64,000 nt of DNA. Origin: Pseudoxanthomonas helianthi. GTDB lineage: Bacteria; Pseudomonadota; Gammaproteobacteria; Xanthomonadales; Xanthomonadaceae. The stretch's first letter is position 1. Every line of letters starts with the position of its first letter. Below the pieces are notes generated by a model, which was not told where the DNA came from, did not search any database, and worked only from the letters and a program-made list of their open reading frames with translations. The DNA lies in the NCBI RefSeq assembly GCF_017939625.1, contig NZ_JAGKTC010000001.1:1288778-1352777 (forward strand), in the 5' to 3' direction. Below, piece by piece: positions 7,499-17,023 of this stretch. A program made the translations under genes and the position numbers.

Positions 7499-9898
7499 TT
7501 ACAGCAGCTCGAAACGCACCCCCAGCCATGCGCCTCGCGGCGCGCCGGGAGCGAGGAAACGGGGATCGTCGTAGCCGGCGAACACTTCGTCCGGCGCGCC
7601 GAGCGCGCCGAAGCCGGCATGGCGGCGATCGAACAGGTTGTCCATGCGCAGGCGCAGGGACACGCGCGGCGTCGCCTGCCAGCGCGCGTGCGCGCCGAAC
7701 ACCGCGTAGCCGCCGGTGCGGCGCAGGCGGTTGGCTTCGTCGCCGCGCAGGTAAGTGCCGCTGCGCCATTCGCCGTCGATGCCGAAGCCCAGCGTCGCGG
7801 TCGCGTCGACATCGACGCCGGCCTTCAACTGGTGGCGCGGCAATCCCGGCAGGCGGTCGCCGCGGCGCACCTGCAGCACACCGTCGGCATCGGCGTCGGG
7901 ATGGTGCGCGCTGGTTTCGGCGAAACCGTCGAGGAAGCGCGCGTCCAGCCACGCGTAGTTGGCGTACCACTGCGCTCGCTCGCCGCCGCCCTGCACGCTG
8001 GCTTCGAGGCCCTGGCGGCGGGTGTCGGCGACGTTGGCGAAGAAGCCTTCGTTGGAACTGGCGCCGCCGGTGGTCTGGAACAGGATGTCGTCGGCGTTGC
8101 GGGTGCGGAACAACCCCGCCTGCCAGCGCAGCGCTTCGCCGCGATCGCCGCGCAGGCCGGCTTCCCAGCTGCGGGCGACGACCTGCCGCAGCGGCGGATC
8201 GGCGATGAACTGGTTCGGCAACTTGCACGGCGCGTCTTCGTCGGCGCAGCTCAACTCCACCGGGGTCGGCGCGCGGGTCGATTCGCCGTAGCTGGCGTAG
8301 ACGTTCAGCGCCGGCGAGACGTCCCAGGCGAAACCCAGCGCCGGATTGAGGCGCGAAAAGCGATGGCGTCCGTTGAGGTCCGGATCCTCGCCACTGCGGT
8401 CGGCCAGCACGATGCGGGTGCGGTTGAAGCGCAGTGCAGCGGTCAGTGACAGTGCGGGAGTCAGCCACAAGGTATCGGTGGCGTAGAAGGCGTGGCTGCG
8501 CGTCGTCGCGGAAAGATCGACGGCGGCGTCGGCCATTTCCACGCCGGAGCCGGCCGAGGTATGCCGGTTTGCGTCCAGCGTCGCCGCTTCCACGTGCGAG
8601 CGGAAACGGACCTTGGCGCGCAGCGTTTCCAGGCCGACGACCAGCTGGTTGCGGCGTTCGCCCAGCGGGCGCGAAAACACCAGTTGCGCGTGGCCGCCGC
8701 GCATCCGCTGGCGACGCTCGCCGAGGTTGTTGATCGCATCGAACGCCGCCGCGACCGGCGCGCCCCGCGTGTCGAGCACCGGCTCGCCGTCTTCCCCGCA
8801 GCGATACGCCGGATCGTCGTCGCAGACCTCGCTGTCGGCGACGTCGCCGTTGTAGCTGGAGGTATCGACCTGGCGCGAATAGACGCCGGCGTTGCCACGC
8901 ACCGTATCGGTGAAATCGAAGCTGCCGCGCAGGTGGGCCTGGTGCAGTTCGTTGCCGGTGTTGTCGGGCGCGGTGAAGACCGCGTCGTAATCGTCGCGCA
9001 GCAGCTGCGCAGGCGCGGGGCCGTTGCCGTTGAGCGAGCTGTGCGCCTGCGCCAGCGCCAGGTCGACGCGGCCGCGTTCGCCGCGCCAGCTGAAATTGCC
9101 GAAATGGCGCCGCGCATCGGAAGCGGAGAAATCGCGCCAGCCGTCTTCGCCCCAATCGTCGGCGAGCAGGTACCAGGCGAATCCGCCGGAATTGCCGCCA
9201 TGCTGCAGCGTGGCCTGGCGGCGGCCGAACGAGCCGCCCTCGATGTCCAGTCGCGTACGCGCGGCTTCGAAACCGTCCAGGCTGTGCAGGCTCAGCGCGC
9301 CGCCGAGCGTGTTCAGGCCGAACACCGGATCCGCACCGCCGACCAGGTCCGCGCGTTCGATCGCGGCGAGCGGCAGCAGGTCCCAGTTGACCGTGTCGCC
9401 GAAGGCTTCATTGAGGCGCACGCCGTCCAGGTACACCGCCATGCCTTGCGGCAGTCCGAGCAGCGGCGAGGCGGTGAAACCGCGGTATTGCAGGTCCGGT
9501 TGCAACGGATTGCCCTGCACGGTGTTGAGGCTGACGCCGGGCATCTGCCGGCGCAGCGCGTCGGTCAGGTCGCCTGCCTGCATGCGTTCGATCGCCTGCG
9601 CATCCAGCCGCCGCACCGCGTAGGGGCGATGCGCGAGCGGAACCGAAGCGCCGTCGCCGGGGACCACGCCGACCACGCGCACGCGATCCAGTTCGACCGG
9701 GGTCGAACCAGCGACGGCATCGCCGGCGCGGACGTTCTCCGGCGCCAGCAGGCACAGCGGCAGCAGCGGCAACCACGATCGCAGCATCATCGGCTCGGGT
9801 TCGACCGGGGGTTCGCGTTCCGCTGGCGTCGTCGCATCGCGAAACATGGTTTCGCGCGGCGCAAGGCAAGCAGGAAGCGCGTGGGCGCGCGCTGGCAT
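7499..9898 (-). CDS. TonB-dependent outer-membrane receptor of the dehydrogenase operon
   Basis: This is a TonB-dependent receptor with a plug domain (LTDALRRQMPGVSLNTVQG, VYLDGVRLNEAFGD, ADPVFGLNTLGGALSL) and a long barrel ending in WLGVRFELL. Two starts are possible. ATG 9898 has a GGAGG at ideal spacing and gives 799 residues. ATG 9790 (MMLRSWLPLLPLCLL) begins directly with a signal peptide but has a poor ribosome-binding site. I keep 9898 and note that the mature protein would be the same if the signal sequence is internal. The ligand is unknown. Its place between the aldehyde dehydrogenase and a predicted lanthanide enzyme makes a lanthanide-chelate ligand an attractive guess. Acidic loops such as CDDDPAYRCGEDGEP and HHPDADADG are present. 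Confidence 0.88.
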   Translation of the reverse strand: MPARAHALPACLAPRETMFRDATTPAEREPPVEPEPMMLRSWLPLLPLCLLAPENVRAGDAVAGSTPVELDRVRVVGVVPGDGASVPLAHRPYAVRRLDAQAIERMQAGDLTDALRRQMPGVSLNTVQGNPLQPDLQYRGFTASPLLGLPQGMAVYLDGVRLNEAFGDTVNWDLLPLAAIERADLVGGADPVFGLNTLGGALSLHSLDGFEAARTRLDIEGGSFGRRQATLQHGGNSGGFAWYLLADDWGEDGWRDFSASDARRHFGNFSWRGERGRVDLALAQAHSSLNGNGPAPAQLLRDDYDAVFTAPDNTGNELHQAHLRGSFDFTDTVRGNAGVYSRQVDTSSYNGDVADSEVCDDDPAYRCGEDGEPVLDTRGAPVAAAFDAINNLGERRQRMRGGHAQLVFSRPLGERRNQLVVGLETLRAKVRFRSHVEAATLDANRHTSAGSGVEMADAAVDLSATTRSHAFYATDTLWLTPALSLTAALRFNRTRIVLADRSGEDPDLNGRHRFSRLNPALGFAWDVSPALNVYASYGESTRAPTPVELSCADEDAPCKLPNQFIADPPLRQVVARSWEAGLRGDRGEALRWQAGLFRTRNADDILFQTTGGASSNEGFFANVADTRRQGLEASVQGGGERAQWYANYAWLDARFLDGFAETSAHHPDADADGVLQVRRGDRLPGLPRHQLKAGVDVDATATLGFGIDGEWRSGTYLRGDEANRLRRTGGYAVFGAHARWQATPRVSLRLRMDNLFDRRHAGFGALGAPDEVFAGYDDPRFLAPGAPRGAWLGVRFELL

Positions 9899-9926
9899 CG
9901 CGAACCTCCGGGAGGTGGAAGGAAAG

Positions 9927-9960
9927 GCGCGGGGCGACAGGAGAGGGCGTCGCCCCGCGC
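9927..9960 (-). other. 12-bp stem-loop between exaC and the TonB receptor gene
   Basis: Arms GCGCGGGGCGAC and GTCGCCCCGCGC are perfectly complementary around a ten-base loop. They lie just after the exaC stop and before the GGAGG of the receptor gene. With no T-run this looks like a processing or attenuating structure within a long transcript. Confidence 0.55.
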
Positions 9961-9974
9961 GGCCCGACGAGGGC

Positions 9975-11504
<1,530 letters not shown>

Positions 11505-11556
11505 GGGGACTCCTGGAATCGGTTGGGTAGGAACCCGTTTCGGGCACGTCCCCTAC

Positions 11557-11573
11557 CGCAAGCGCGGTGCCAA
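11557..11573 (-). promoter_or_regulatory. Sigma-54 (-24/-12) promoter of the exaC operon
   Basis: The minus strand reads TTGGCACCGCGCTTGCG. GG at 11571-11570 and GC at 11559-11558 are separated by exactly ten bases, matching the sigma-54 consensus TTGGCAC-N5-TTGC. It lies about 55 bp before the exaC start codon and faces the operon. The divergent gene encodes a sigma-54 activator. Confidence 0.85.
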
Positions 11574-11583
11574 AAATCCGCTG

Positions 11584-11604
11584 TTGCGCCGCGTCACGGC
11601 GCAA
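11584..11604. promoter_or_regulatory. Inverted repeat upstream of the sigma-54 promoter
   Basis: TTGCGCCG and CGGCGCAA flank five bases about 13 bp upstream of the -24 element. It shares the TTGCG half-site with the larger palindrome at 11713 and could be a second protein-binding site. This is seen in sequence only. Confidence 0.4.
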
Positions 11605-11712
11605 ACCCTTCACCGGTCTGCAAAGCGGCCGGCTCGCTTGCGCGATGCAGCATGGAATTCGATTGCAAGCGTGTCGCGGCTGTGCTGTTAATCGGGACAG
11701 CCAGAGAAACAG

Positions 11713-11731
11713 GTGTCGCAAATTGCGACAC
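11713..11731. promoter_or_regulatory. Likely activator-binding site (UAS): 19-bp inverted repeat
   Basis: GTGTCGCAA-A-TTGCGACAC is a perfect nine-base inverted repeat around one base. It lies about 140 bp upstream of the exaC -24 element and only 10 bp before the activator's own start codon. TGTCGC...GCGACA sites are typical for AcoR-family activators. This placement would allow activation of the operon and repression or autoregulation of the regulator gene. Confidence 0.75.
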
Positions 11732-11741
11732 GGGAGCGGAA

Positions 11742-13649
11742 ATGGCGCAGCCACAACCCAGGCACAGCGTTGGCCAGGCGCGTCGCGTGTTCTTCGAACG
11801 CGGCCTCGCGCCGCAAGGCCAGGTGCCCGACACCATCCTGCAGTCGTGGCAGCGTTGCCAGCGGCTGGGACTGGAAGCGCAGTCGCATCCGGCGATCGAG
11901 CCGGTCACCGAAGCCGACCTGCGGCGCATGCGCGAGCGCCACGAAAAACTGTGGCGGCTGGCGCGCGCCGAACTGGAAGCGCTGGCGACCGATGCGATGG
12001 CCACCGGCAGCATCGTCATCCTCACCGACGAGGACGGCTGGATCCTCGACGCCGAGGGCAGCACCGGTTTCCTCAACAAGGCCGGGCGCGTCGCGTTGAT
12101 GCCCGGCGCGTGCTGGAGCGAAACCCAGGTCGGCACCAATGCGATCGGCACCGCGATCGTCGAAGGCCGCGCGGTGGAAGTGCGCGGCGGCGAACACTAC
12201 TTCGCGCCGCACAGCATCCTCAGCTGTTCGGCCACGCCGGTCTACGATCCGTTCGGCCACCTGGTCGGCGTGCTCGACATCTCCGGCGAAGCCAGCGTGC
12301 ACCACGTCCACGCGCTGGGCCTGGCGCGGCTGGCGGTGGCCAATATCGAGCACCGCTACTTCGAGGACGGCATCGCCGACGCGCAGGTCGTGCGCCTGCA
12401 CCACAACCCGGCGCTGCTGGGCACCGCGCGCGAAGGCATCCTCGCGTTCCGCGACGGGCGCCTGGTCGCGGCCAGCCAGAGCGGCCTGCAGTTGTTCGGG
12501 CTGGAGCGCGGCGAGCTCGGCGAAGTCAGCTACCACGCCTTGTTCGAACAGGCCCTGTCGCGGTTGCGCGACGACGGCGTGCTGGTCGATCGGCACGGCC
12601 GCATGCTGCACGGCCATGTGCAGGAACACGGCGACGACCGTCCGCGCCGGCATTCCTCGCGCCCGCCGATCACCGTATCCGCCGCGACCCGCGCAGACCG
12701 TGCCGACGCGCCGCTGTTCGATGCCGGCCAGGATGCCGAACTGCAGCGCGCCTGCCGCGTGCTGGATGCGGAACTGCCGGTGCTGTTGCTCGGCCAGACC
12801 GGCACCGGCAAGGAAGTGTTCGCGCGCGAACTGCACCGGCGCGGCTCGCGCGCCGACAAGCCGTTCGTCGCGGTCAATTGCGCGGCGTTGCCGGAAGGCC
12901 TGATCGAAGCCGAACTGTTCGGCTACGAAGACGGCGCCTTCACCGGTGCGCGCAAGCAGGGCAGTCCCGGACTGTTGCGCCAAGCGGCCGGCGGCGTGCT
13001 GTTCCTCGACGAAATCGGCGACATGCCGCTGGCCCTGCAGCCGCGCCTGCTGCGCGTGCTGCAGGAACGCGAACTGACCCCGCTCGGCGGCGGCAAGCCG
13101 GTCAAGCTGGACTTCGCCCTGATCTGCGCGACCCACCAGGATCTCGAGCGCGGCGTCGCCGAAGGCCGCTTCCGCGCCGACCTGTATTACCGCATCGCCC
13201 ACCATTGCGTGCGCATCGCGCCGCTGAGCGACCACCCGGAGCGCGCGCGCCTGATCCGCGACCTGTGGCGACGCCTGGACAAGCATGGCCGGCAACTGAC
13301 CGACGAAGCCTTGCAGGCGTTGGCCGGATATTCGTGGCCGGGCAACCTGCGCCAGCTGTCGGCCTGCCTGCGCACCCTGGTGGCGTTGAGCGAACCGGGC
13401 GCGCGGATCGGCCCCGAAGCCTTGCCGGCCTACCTGCGCAGCATCGAACTGGCGCGCGTCGCGGAAGATCCGGTGGCCGCGGCGGTCACCGCGATGCCGG
13501 ATGCGGGACTGGAGGCCGTCGAGGAAGCCGCGATGCGCGCCGCGTTGCGCGCCTGCGACGGCAACGTCGTACAGGCCGCGCGCCGGCTCGGCATCAGCCG
13601 CAGTACCTTGTACCGCCGCCTCGGCGGAGGCTTGCGCAAGCCGAACTAG
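11742..13649 (+). CDS. acoR: Sigma-54-dependent transcriptional activator, AcoR family
   Basis: This is a 635-residue enhancer-binding protein. The N-terminal half holds a GAF-type sensor region (ILTDEDGWILD, CWSETQVGTNAIGTA, SCSATPVYDPFGHLVGVLD), as in AcoR-family sensors of acetoin, alcohols and aldehydes. The AAA+ core has Walker A GQTGTGKE near residue 350, the sigma-54 contact loop GAFTGA near 398, and Walker B LFLDEIGD near 422. The end is a Fis-type helix-turn-helix (VQAARRLGISRSTLYRRL). The start at 11742 has GGGAG at proper spacing. It is divergent from exaC across a 237-bp region that holds a sigma-54 promoter and a palindromic site, so it should activate the PQQ alcohol-oxidation operon. 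The effector is not determined. Confidence 0.92.
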   Translation: MAQPQPRHSVGQARRVFFERGLAPQGQVPDTILQSWQRCQRLGLEAQSHPAIEPVTEADLRRMRERHEKLWRLARAELEALATDAMATGSIVILTDEDGWILDAEGSTGFLNKAGRVALMPGACWSETQVGTNAIGTAIVEGRAVEVRGGEHYFAPHSILSCSATPVYDPFGHLVGVLDISGEASVHHVHALGLARLAVANIEHRYFEDGIADAQVVRLHHNPALLGTAREGILAFRDGRLVAASQSGLQLFGLERGELGEVSYHALFEQALSRLRDDGVLVDRHGRMLHGHVQEHGDDRPRRHSSRPPITVSAATRADRADAPLFDAGQDAELQRACRVLDAELPVLLLGQTGTGKEVFARELHRRGSRADKPFVAVNCAALPEGLIEAELFGYEDGAFTGARKQGSPGLLRQAAGGVLFLDEIGDMPLALQPRLLRVLQERELTPLGGGKPVKLDFALICATHQDLERGVAEGRFRADLYYRIAHHCVRIAPLSDHPERARLIRDLWRRLDKHGRQLTDEALQALAGYSWPGNLRQLSACLRTLVALSEPGARIGPEALPAYLRSIELARVAEDPVAAAVTAMPDAGLEAVEEAAMRAALRACDGNVVQAARRLGISRSTLYRRLGGGLRKPN

Positions 13650-13692
13650 ACCGGGTCATCCGCACGTTGCGCCGTTGCGCCACCAGTGCGGT

Positions 13693-15654
13693 TCAGCGCT
13701 TCGCGGCGAGACTCGCGCGGATCTGGTCGATGCTCAAGGCTTCGCTTTGCGACGGCGGCGGCAGGCCGATCTTGCTGCAGAACGCGACCAGGCGCGGATC
13801 GTCGCGGAAGCGCAGGATCAGCGGGTCGTACAGCAGGTGGTGGATGCTGGTGTCCCGCCGGCTCCAGGTCAGCTCCAGCCATTCGACGGTCTTGTCGGCG
13901 TCGCCGCGCAGCGCATAGGCCTGCGCGACGACGTAGGGACTGGTTCCGGCCCATGCCTTGTCCTTCAACACCTTCGCCAATGCGGCATCCGCGACCTTGG
14001 GATCGGACGCGATCTGCGCCGCCACGGCCACGTCCATCTCCTGCCACGGCGAGGGCATCCGGTGCGCGATATCCAGCGCGGTTTTCGCATCGCCGCGCAG
14101 GATCGCGATGTACATCAGCTGGTGCCGCGGCGTGGATCCCGGCTGCAGGTCCCGGCTGATGCGCAGGTTGCTTTCGGCCTCGTCGAGGCGACCGGTCGCG
14201 ATCAGCAGGTCGGCGTACAGCGTGTAGTTGAAAGGCGCCAGCGGGTCGATCGCGAGGAAACGCTGCCGTTCGCCGATGGCGTCCTGCAACCTCCCGCTCG
14301 CGGCGAGCGCCCGGCTGAAGCCGCCATGCACGGGGCCGTTGTCCGGGTCCAGTTGCGTGCCGCGGCGGAACTCGGCGATCGAACCGCGCCAGTCGAATTC
14401 CCCGCCCAGCAACAGGTTGCCCAGCGCGCCGTGGGCGATGCCGAGATCGGGCGCCAGCGCCAGCGCCTTGTCTACCGCGACGCGGGCGTTGCGGAATGCG
14501 GTTCGCGCCTCGTCGCCGCTTTCGGCGTAGCCGATCAGCGCCCAGGCGACCGACTGTTCCGCCCAGGCGGTGGAATAGCCCGGGTCCAGTCGCGTGGCCA
14601 GGCTCTGGTATTCGACGGCCTTGCGCCAATCCTGCTGGTAGAAACTGCGCATGCCGCGCAGGAACGCGTTGTAGGCCTCCATGTTGCCGCTCGGCGGCCG
14701 CTTGTCCTGCCGCGTGGCGTCCCGCGGCTGCAGCAGCTTCACCTGCAGCGCGTTGGCGACGGCCCGGGCGATTTCGTCCTGCAGCGCGAACAGGTCCTGG
14801 TACGGACGGTCGTAATGCTCCGCCCACAGCGTGCTGCCATCGGCGACCCGGGTCAGGTTCGCATTGATCCGCACCATGTCGCCGGCGCGCTGCACGCTGC
14901 CGCCGACCAGGTAGGCGACACCCAGCTTCGCGCCGATCGTCCTGCTGTCGTCCTTGCCGTCGCGAAAGCGGAACGAAGAGGTGGGGCCGATCACCTTCAG
15001 CCCCTCGGATTTGGACAGCGCGTCGATCAGGTTTTCGGACAGGCCATCGGAGAAGAACTGCTGGTCGGCATCGCGGCTGGCGTTGGCCAGCGGCAACACG
15101 GCGATGCTGCGTGGTTCCGCGGACGGCGCGACCGCAGGGACAGGCGCCTCGCGCGGCCACAGCCGCCATCCGGCGAAAGCGAGCACCGCCAGCAACGGCA
15201 GCAACCACGGCGTCGCGAACCTGCGGGAAGGCGCCGGCTGGTCGCTGGCGCGGCGACGAGGGCTGTCGGGAGCAGGCCCGACGCCCGTGGACGGTGTCGC
15301 AGGGGGCCCGGTTTCAACGGGAGCGGCTTGCAGGCCAGCCGGCAGGTCGAAGCGATAACCGACCCCGTGCACGGTATGCAGATAGCGCGGGCTCTGCGCG
15401 TCCTCGCCCAGCGCATGGCGCAGCAGGGTCATCACCCGGTTGAGCACGCCGGGGGTCACATGGCGGTGGCCCCAGACCGCGTCGAGGATCTCGTCGCGGC
15501 CGAACACCCGCCCCGGCGAAGCGGCCAGCAGGGCCAGCACGGCGAACGCCTTGGGTTCCAGCGGTTGTTCGGTCCCGCCCCGCCACAGGCGCTGGCCCGG
15601 GACGTCGATGACCACATCGTCGAAGGCGAGACGGGCCGGCTGGGGCTGGGACAT
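13693..15654 (-). CDS. CadC-like membrane one-component regulator with TPR region
   Basis: This is a 653-residue protein. An N-terminal winged-helix DNA-binding domain of the OmpR/CadC type (residues about 5-105; LEPKAFAVLALLAASPGRVF, YLHTVHGVGYRFDL) leads to a linker and one membrane segment near 155-175 (WLLPLLAVLAFAGWRLW). A periplasmic part follows: a TolB-N/FlgO-like domain (IAVLPLANAS, FFSDGLSENLIDAL, YLVGGSVQ) and then tetratricopeptide-like repeats to the end. Such proteins bind DNA while anchored in the membrane. ATG 15654 is chosen because the wHTH starts there; an ATG 12 codons upstream is possible. It is convergent with acoR and divergent from a small secreted-protein gene, which may be its target. 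Confidence 0.85.
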   Translation of the reverse strand: MSQPQPARLAFDDVVIDVPGQRLWRGGTEQPLEPKAFAVLALLAASPGRVFGRDEILDAVWGHRHVTPGVLNRVMTLLRHALGEDAQSPRYLHTVHGVGYRFDLPAGLQAAPVETGPPATPSTGVGPAPDSPRRRASDQPAPSRRFATPWLLPLLAVLAFAGWRLWPREAPVPAVAPSAEPRSIAVLPLANASRDADQQFFSDGLSENLIDALSKSEGLKVIGPTSSFRFRDGKDDSRTIGAKLGVAYLVGGSVQRAGDMVRINANLTRVADGSTLWAEHYDRPYQDLFALQDEIARAVANALQVKLLQPRDATRQDKRPPSGNMEAYNAFLRGMRSFYQQDWRKAVEYQSLATRLDPGYSTAWAEQSVAWALIGYAESGDEARTAFRNARVAVDKALALAPDLGIAHGALGNLLLGGEFDWRGSIAEFRRGTQLDPDNGPVHGGFSRALAASGRLQDAIGERQRFLAIDPLAPFNYTLYADLLIATGRLDEAESNLRISRDLQPGSTPRHQLMYIAILRGDAKTALDIAHRMPSPWQEMDVAVAAQIASDPKVADAALAKVLKDKAWAGTSPYVVAQAYALRGDADKTVEWLELTWSRRDTSIHHLLYDPLILRFRDDPRLVAFCSKIGLPPPSQSEALSIDQIRASLAAKR

Positions 15655-15830
15655 CGGTGGACGCCTGGGATCCCGGGAGCAACCAAGCATACGTACTTGG
15701 CGGGGCGATGCGGCCTAAGCATTTCCCAAGCTTCGCGCTGCAATCCTCGGCATTTCCTCAAGACCGCAGGGCGGGCCGAGGCGACGCTGGCGACGCCGGA
15801 ATCGCCGGTATCCACGCCACGGAAGTTGCC

Positions 15831-16178
15831 ATGAACAGCCGATTCCTTTTCGCCAGCCTGTTGCTGATCGCCGTCGAAGCCCCCGGTTGCGCGCCGGCCG
15901 CCTTCGCCGGTGAAGCGCAGTCGCTGCCCCAGGTCCAGGCCGTCCGCTACGTGTTCGATTGCCGGGCACGTACCCTGCCCAGCCAGCGTGAGGTCGGCGA
16001 ATGGACCGGGCAACACAATTTCGCCCAGGTCTACGACACCCGGGAGAAGCTGATGGCCGAAGTGGTTCGCGCCTGCAGCCGGGAGGGAATCGAACGGGTC
16101 AACCTGGTGCAGCAGGTGCCGGCCGATGGAGCGAAACGCATGCGAACCGTCGCCAGCACCGGATCGGCGGGCCGTTGA
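15831..16178 (+). CDS. Small secreted protein of unknown function
   Basis: This encodes a 115-residue protein with a signal peptide (MNSRFLFASLLLIAV..., probable cleavage after AFA, residue 26). The mature part has two cysteines (YVFDCRART and VVRACSRE), which could form a disulphide in the periplasm. I do not recognise a family. The 176-bp divergent region shared with the CadC-like regulator gene suggests control by it. It ends seven bases before the convergent tatD gene. Confidence 0.6.
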   Translation: MNSRFLFASLLLIAVEAPGCAPAAFAGEAQSLPQVQAVRYVFDCRARTLPSQREVGEWTGQHNFAQVYDTREKLMAEVVRACSREGIERVNLVQQVPADGAKRMRTVASTGSAGR

Positions 16179-16184
16179 ATTCGC

Positions 16185-16985
16185 TCAGGCCGCCGGATCG
16201 GGCAGGCGGAAGAACGCCCGCGCGGTCGCGGTGCTCGCCGCGGCCGCGGTCGCGGCATCCTCGCCGCGATCGCGCGCCAGTTCCTCGACGATGTGCGGCA
16301 GGAACGCCGGTTCGTTGCGGCGGTCCTTCGGCATCGGCCGCAGCGTGCGCGGCAGCAGGTACGGCGCGTCGGTTTCGACCATCAACCGGTTCGCCGGTAC
16401 GTGCTTTACCAGCTCGCGCAGGTGCTGGCCGCGGCGCTCGTCGCACAGCCAGCCGGTGATGCCGACATGCCAGTCGCGGTCCAGGTAATCGAACAGCTCC
16501 TCGCGGGTCCCGGTGAAGCAATGCACCACCGCGGGGCCGAGCTTGCCGTCGAAGTCCTTCATCATCGCGAGGAAATCGACATGCGCGTCGCGCTGGTGCA
16601 GGAACAGCGGCTTGCCGTTCTCAGAGGCGAGTTGCAGCTGGCGTTCGAACGCCTTGCGCTGCGCCGGGCGCGGTGAGAAGTCGCGGAAGTAGTCCAGCCC
16701 GCATTCGCCGACCGCGACGACCTCGGCATGGGCGTGCAGGGCGCGCAGCTCGGCGTCGCATTCATCGGTGTACTCGACCGCGTGGTGCGGATGCACGCCG
16801 GCGGTGGCATACAGGAAACCCGGATGCGCCTGCGCCAGGGCCAGCGCCTGCGGGTTGTGCTCGCGGCTGGCGCCGGTGACCACCATTCGCGCCACGCCGG
16901 CCGCGCGCGCGCGTTGCAGCACCGCGTCGCGGTCGCGGTCGAAGCTGTCGTGGGTGAGGTTGGCGCCGATGTCGATCAGTTGCAT
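16185..16985 (-). CDS. tatD: TatD-family metal-dependent DNase
   Basis: This is a 266-residue TIM-barrel hydrolase of the TatD family, a 3'-to-5' exonuclease involved in DNA repair and degradation. Visible metal-site motifs are the N-terminal DIGANLTHDSF, TAGVHPHHA, the glutamate in VGECGLDYFRDFS, LFLHQRDAH, VVHCFTGTREEL, and the aspartate in METDAPYLLPR. Length and motif order are normal for E. coli TatD. It is divergent from hrpB with only 38 bp between the two start codons. Confidence 0.95.
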   Translation of the reverse strand: MQLIDIGANLTHDSFDRDRDAVLQRARAAGVARMVVTGASREHNPQALALAQAHPGFLYATAGVHPHHAVEYTDECDAELRALHAHAEVVAVGECGLDYFRDFSPRPAQRKAFERQLQLASENGKPLFLHQRDAHVDFLAMMKDFDGKLGPAVVHCFTGTREELFDYLDRDWHVGITGWLCDERRGQHLRELVKHVPANRLMVETDAPYLLPRTLRPMPKDRRNEPAFLPHIVEELARDRGEDAATAAAASTATARAFFRLPDPAA

Positions 16986-17023
16986 CGGAACATTCTACCG
17001 GCGCGCGCCGCTATCCTTGCGCG

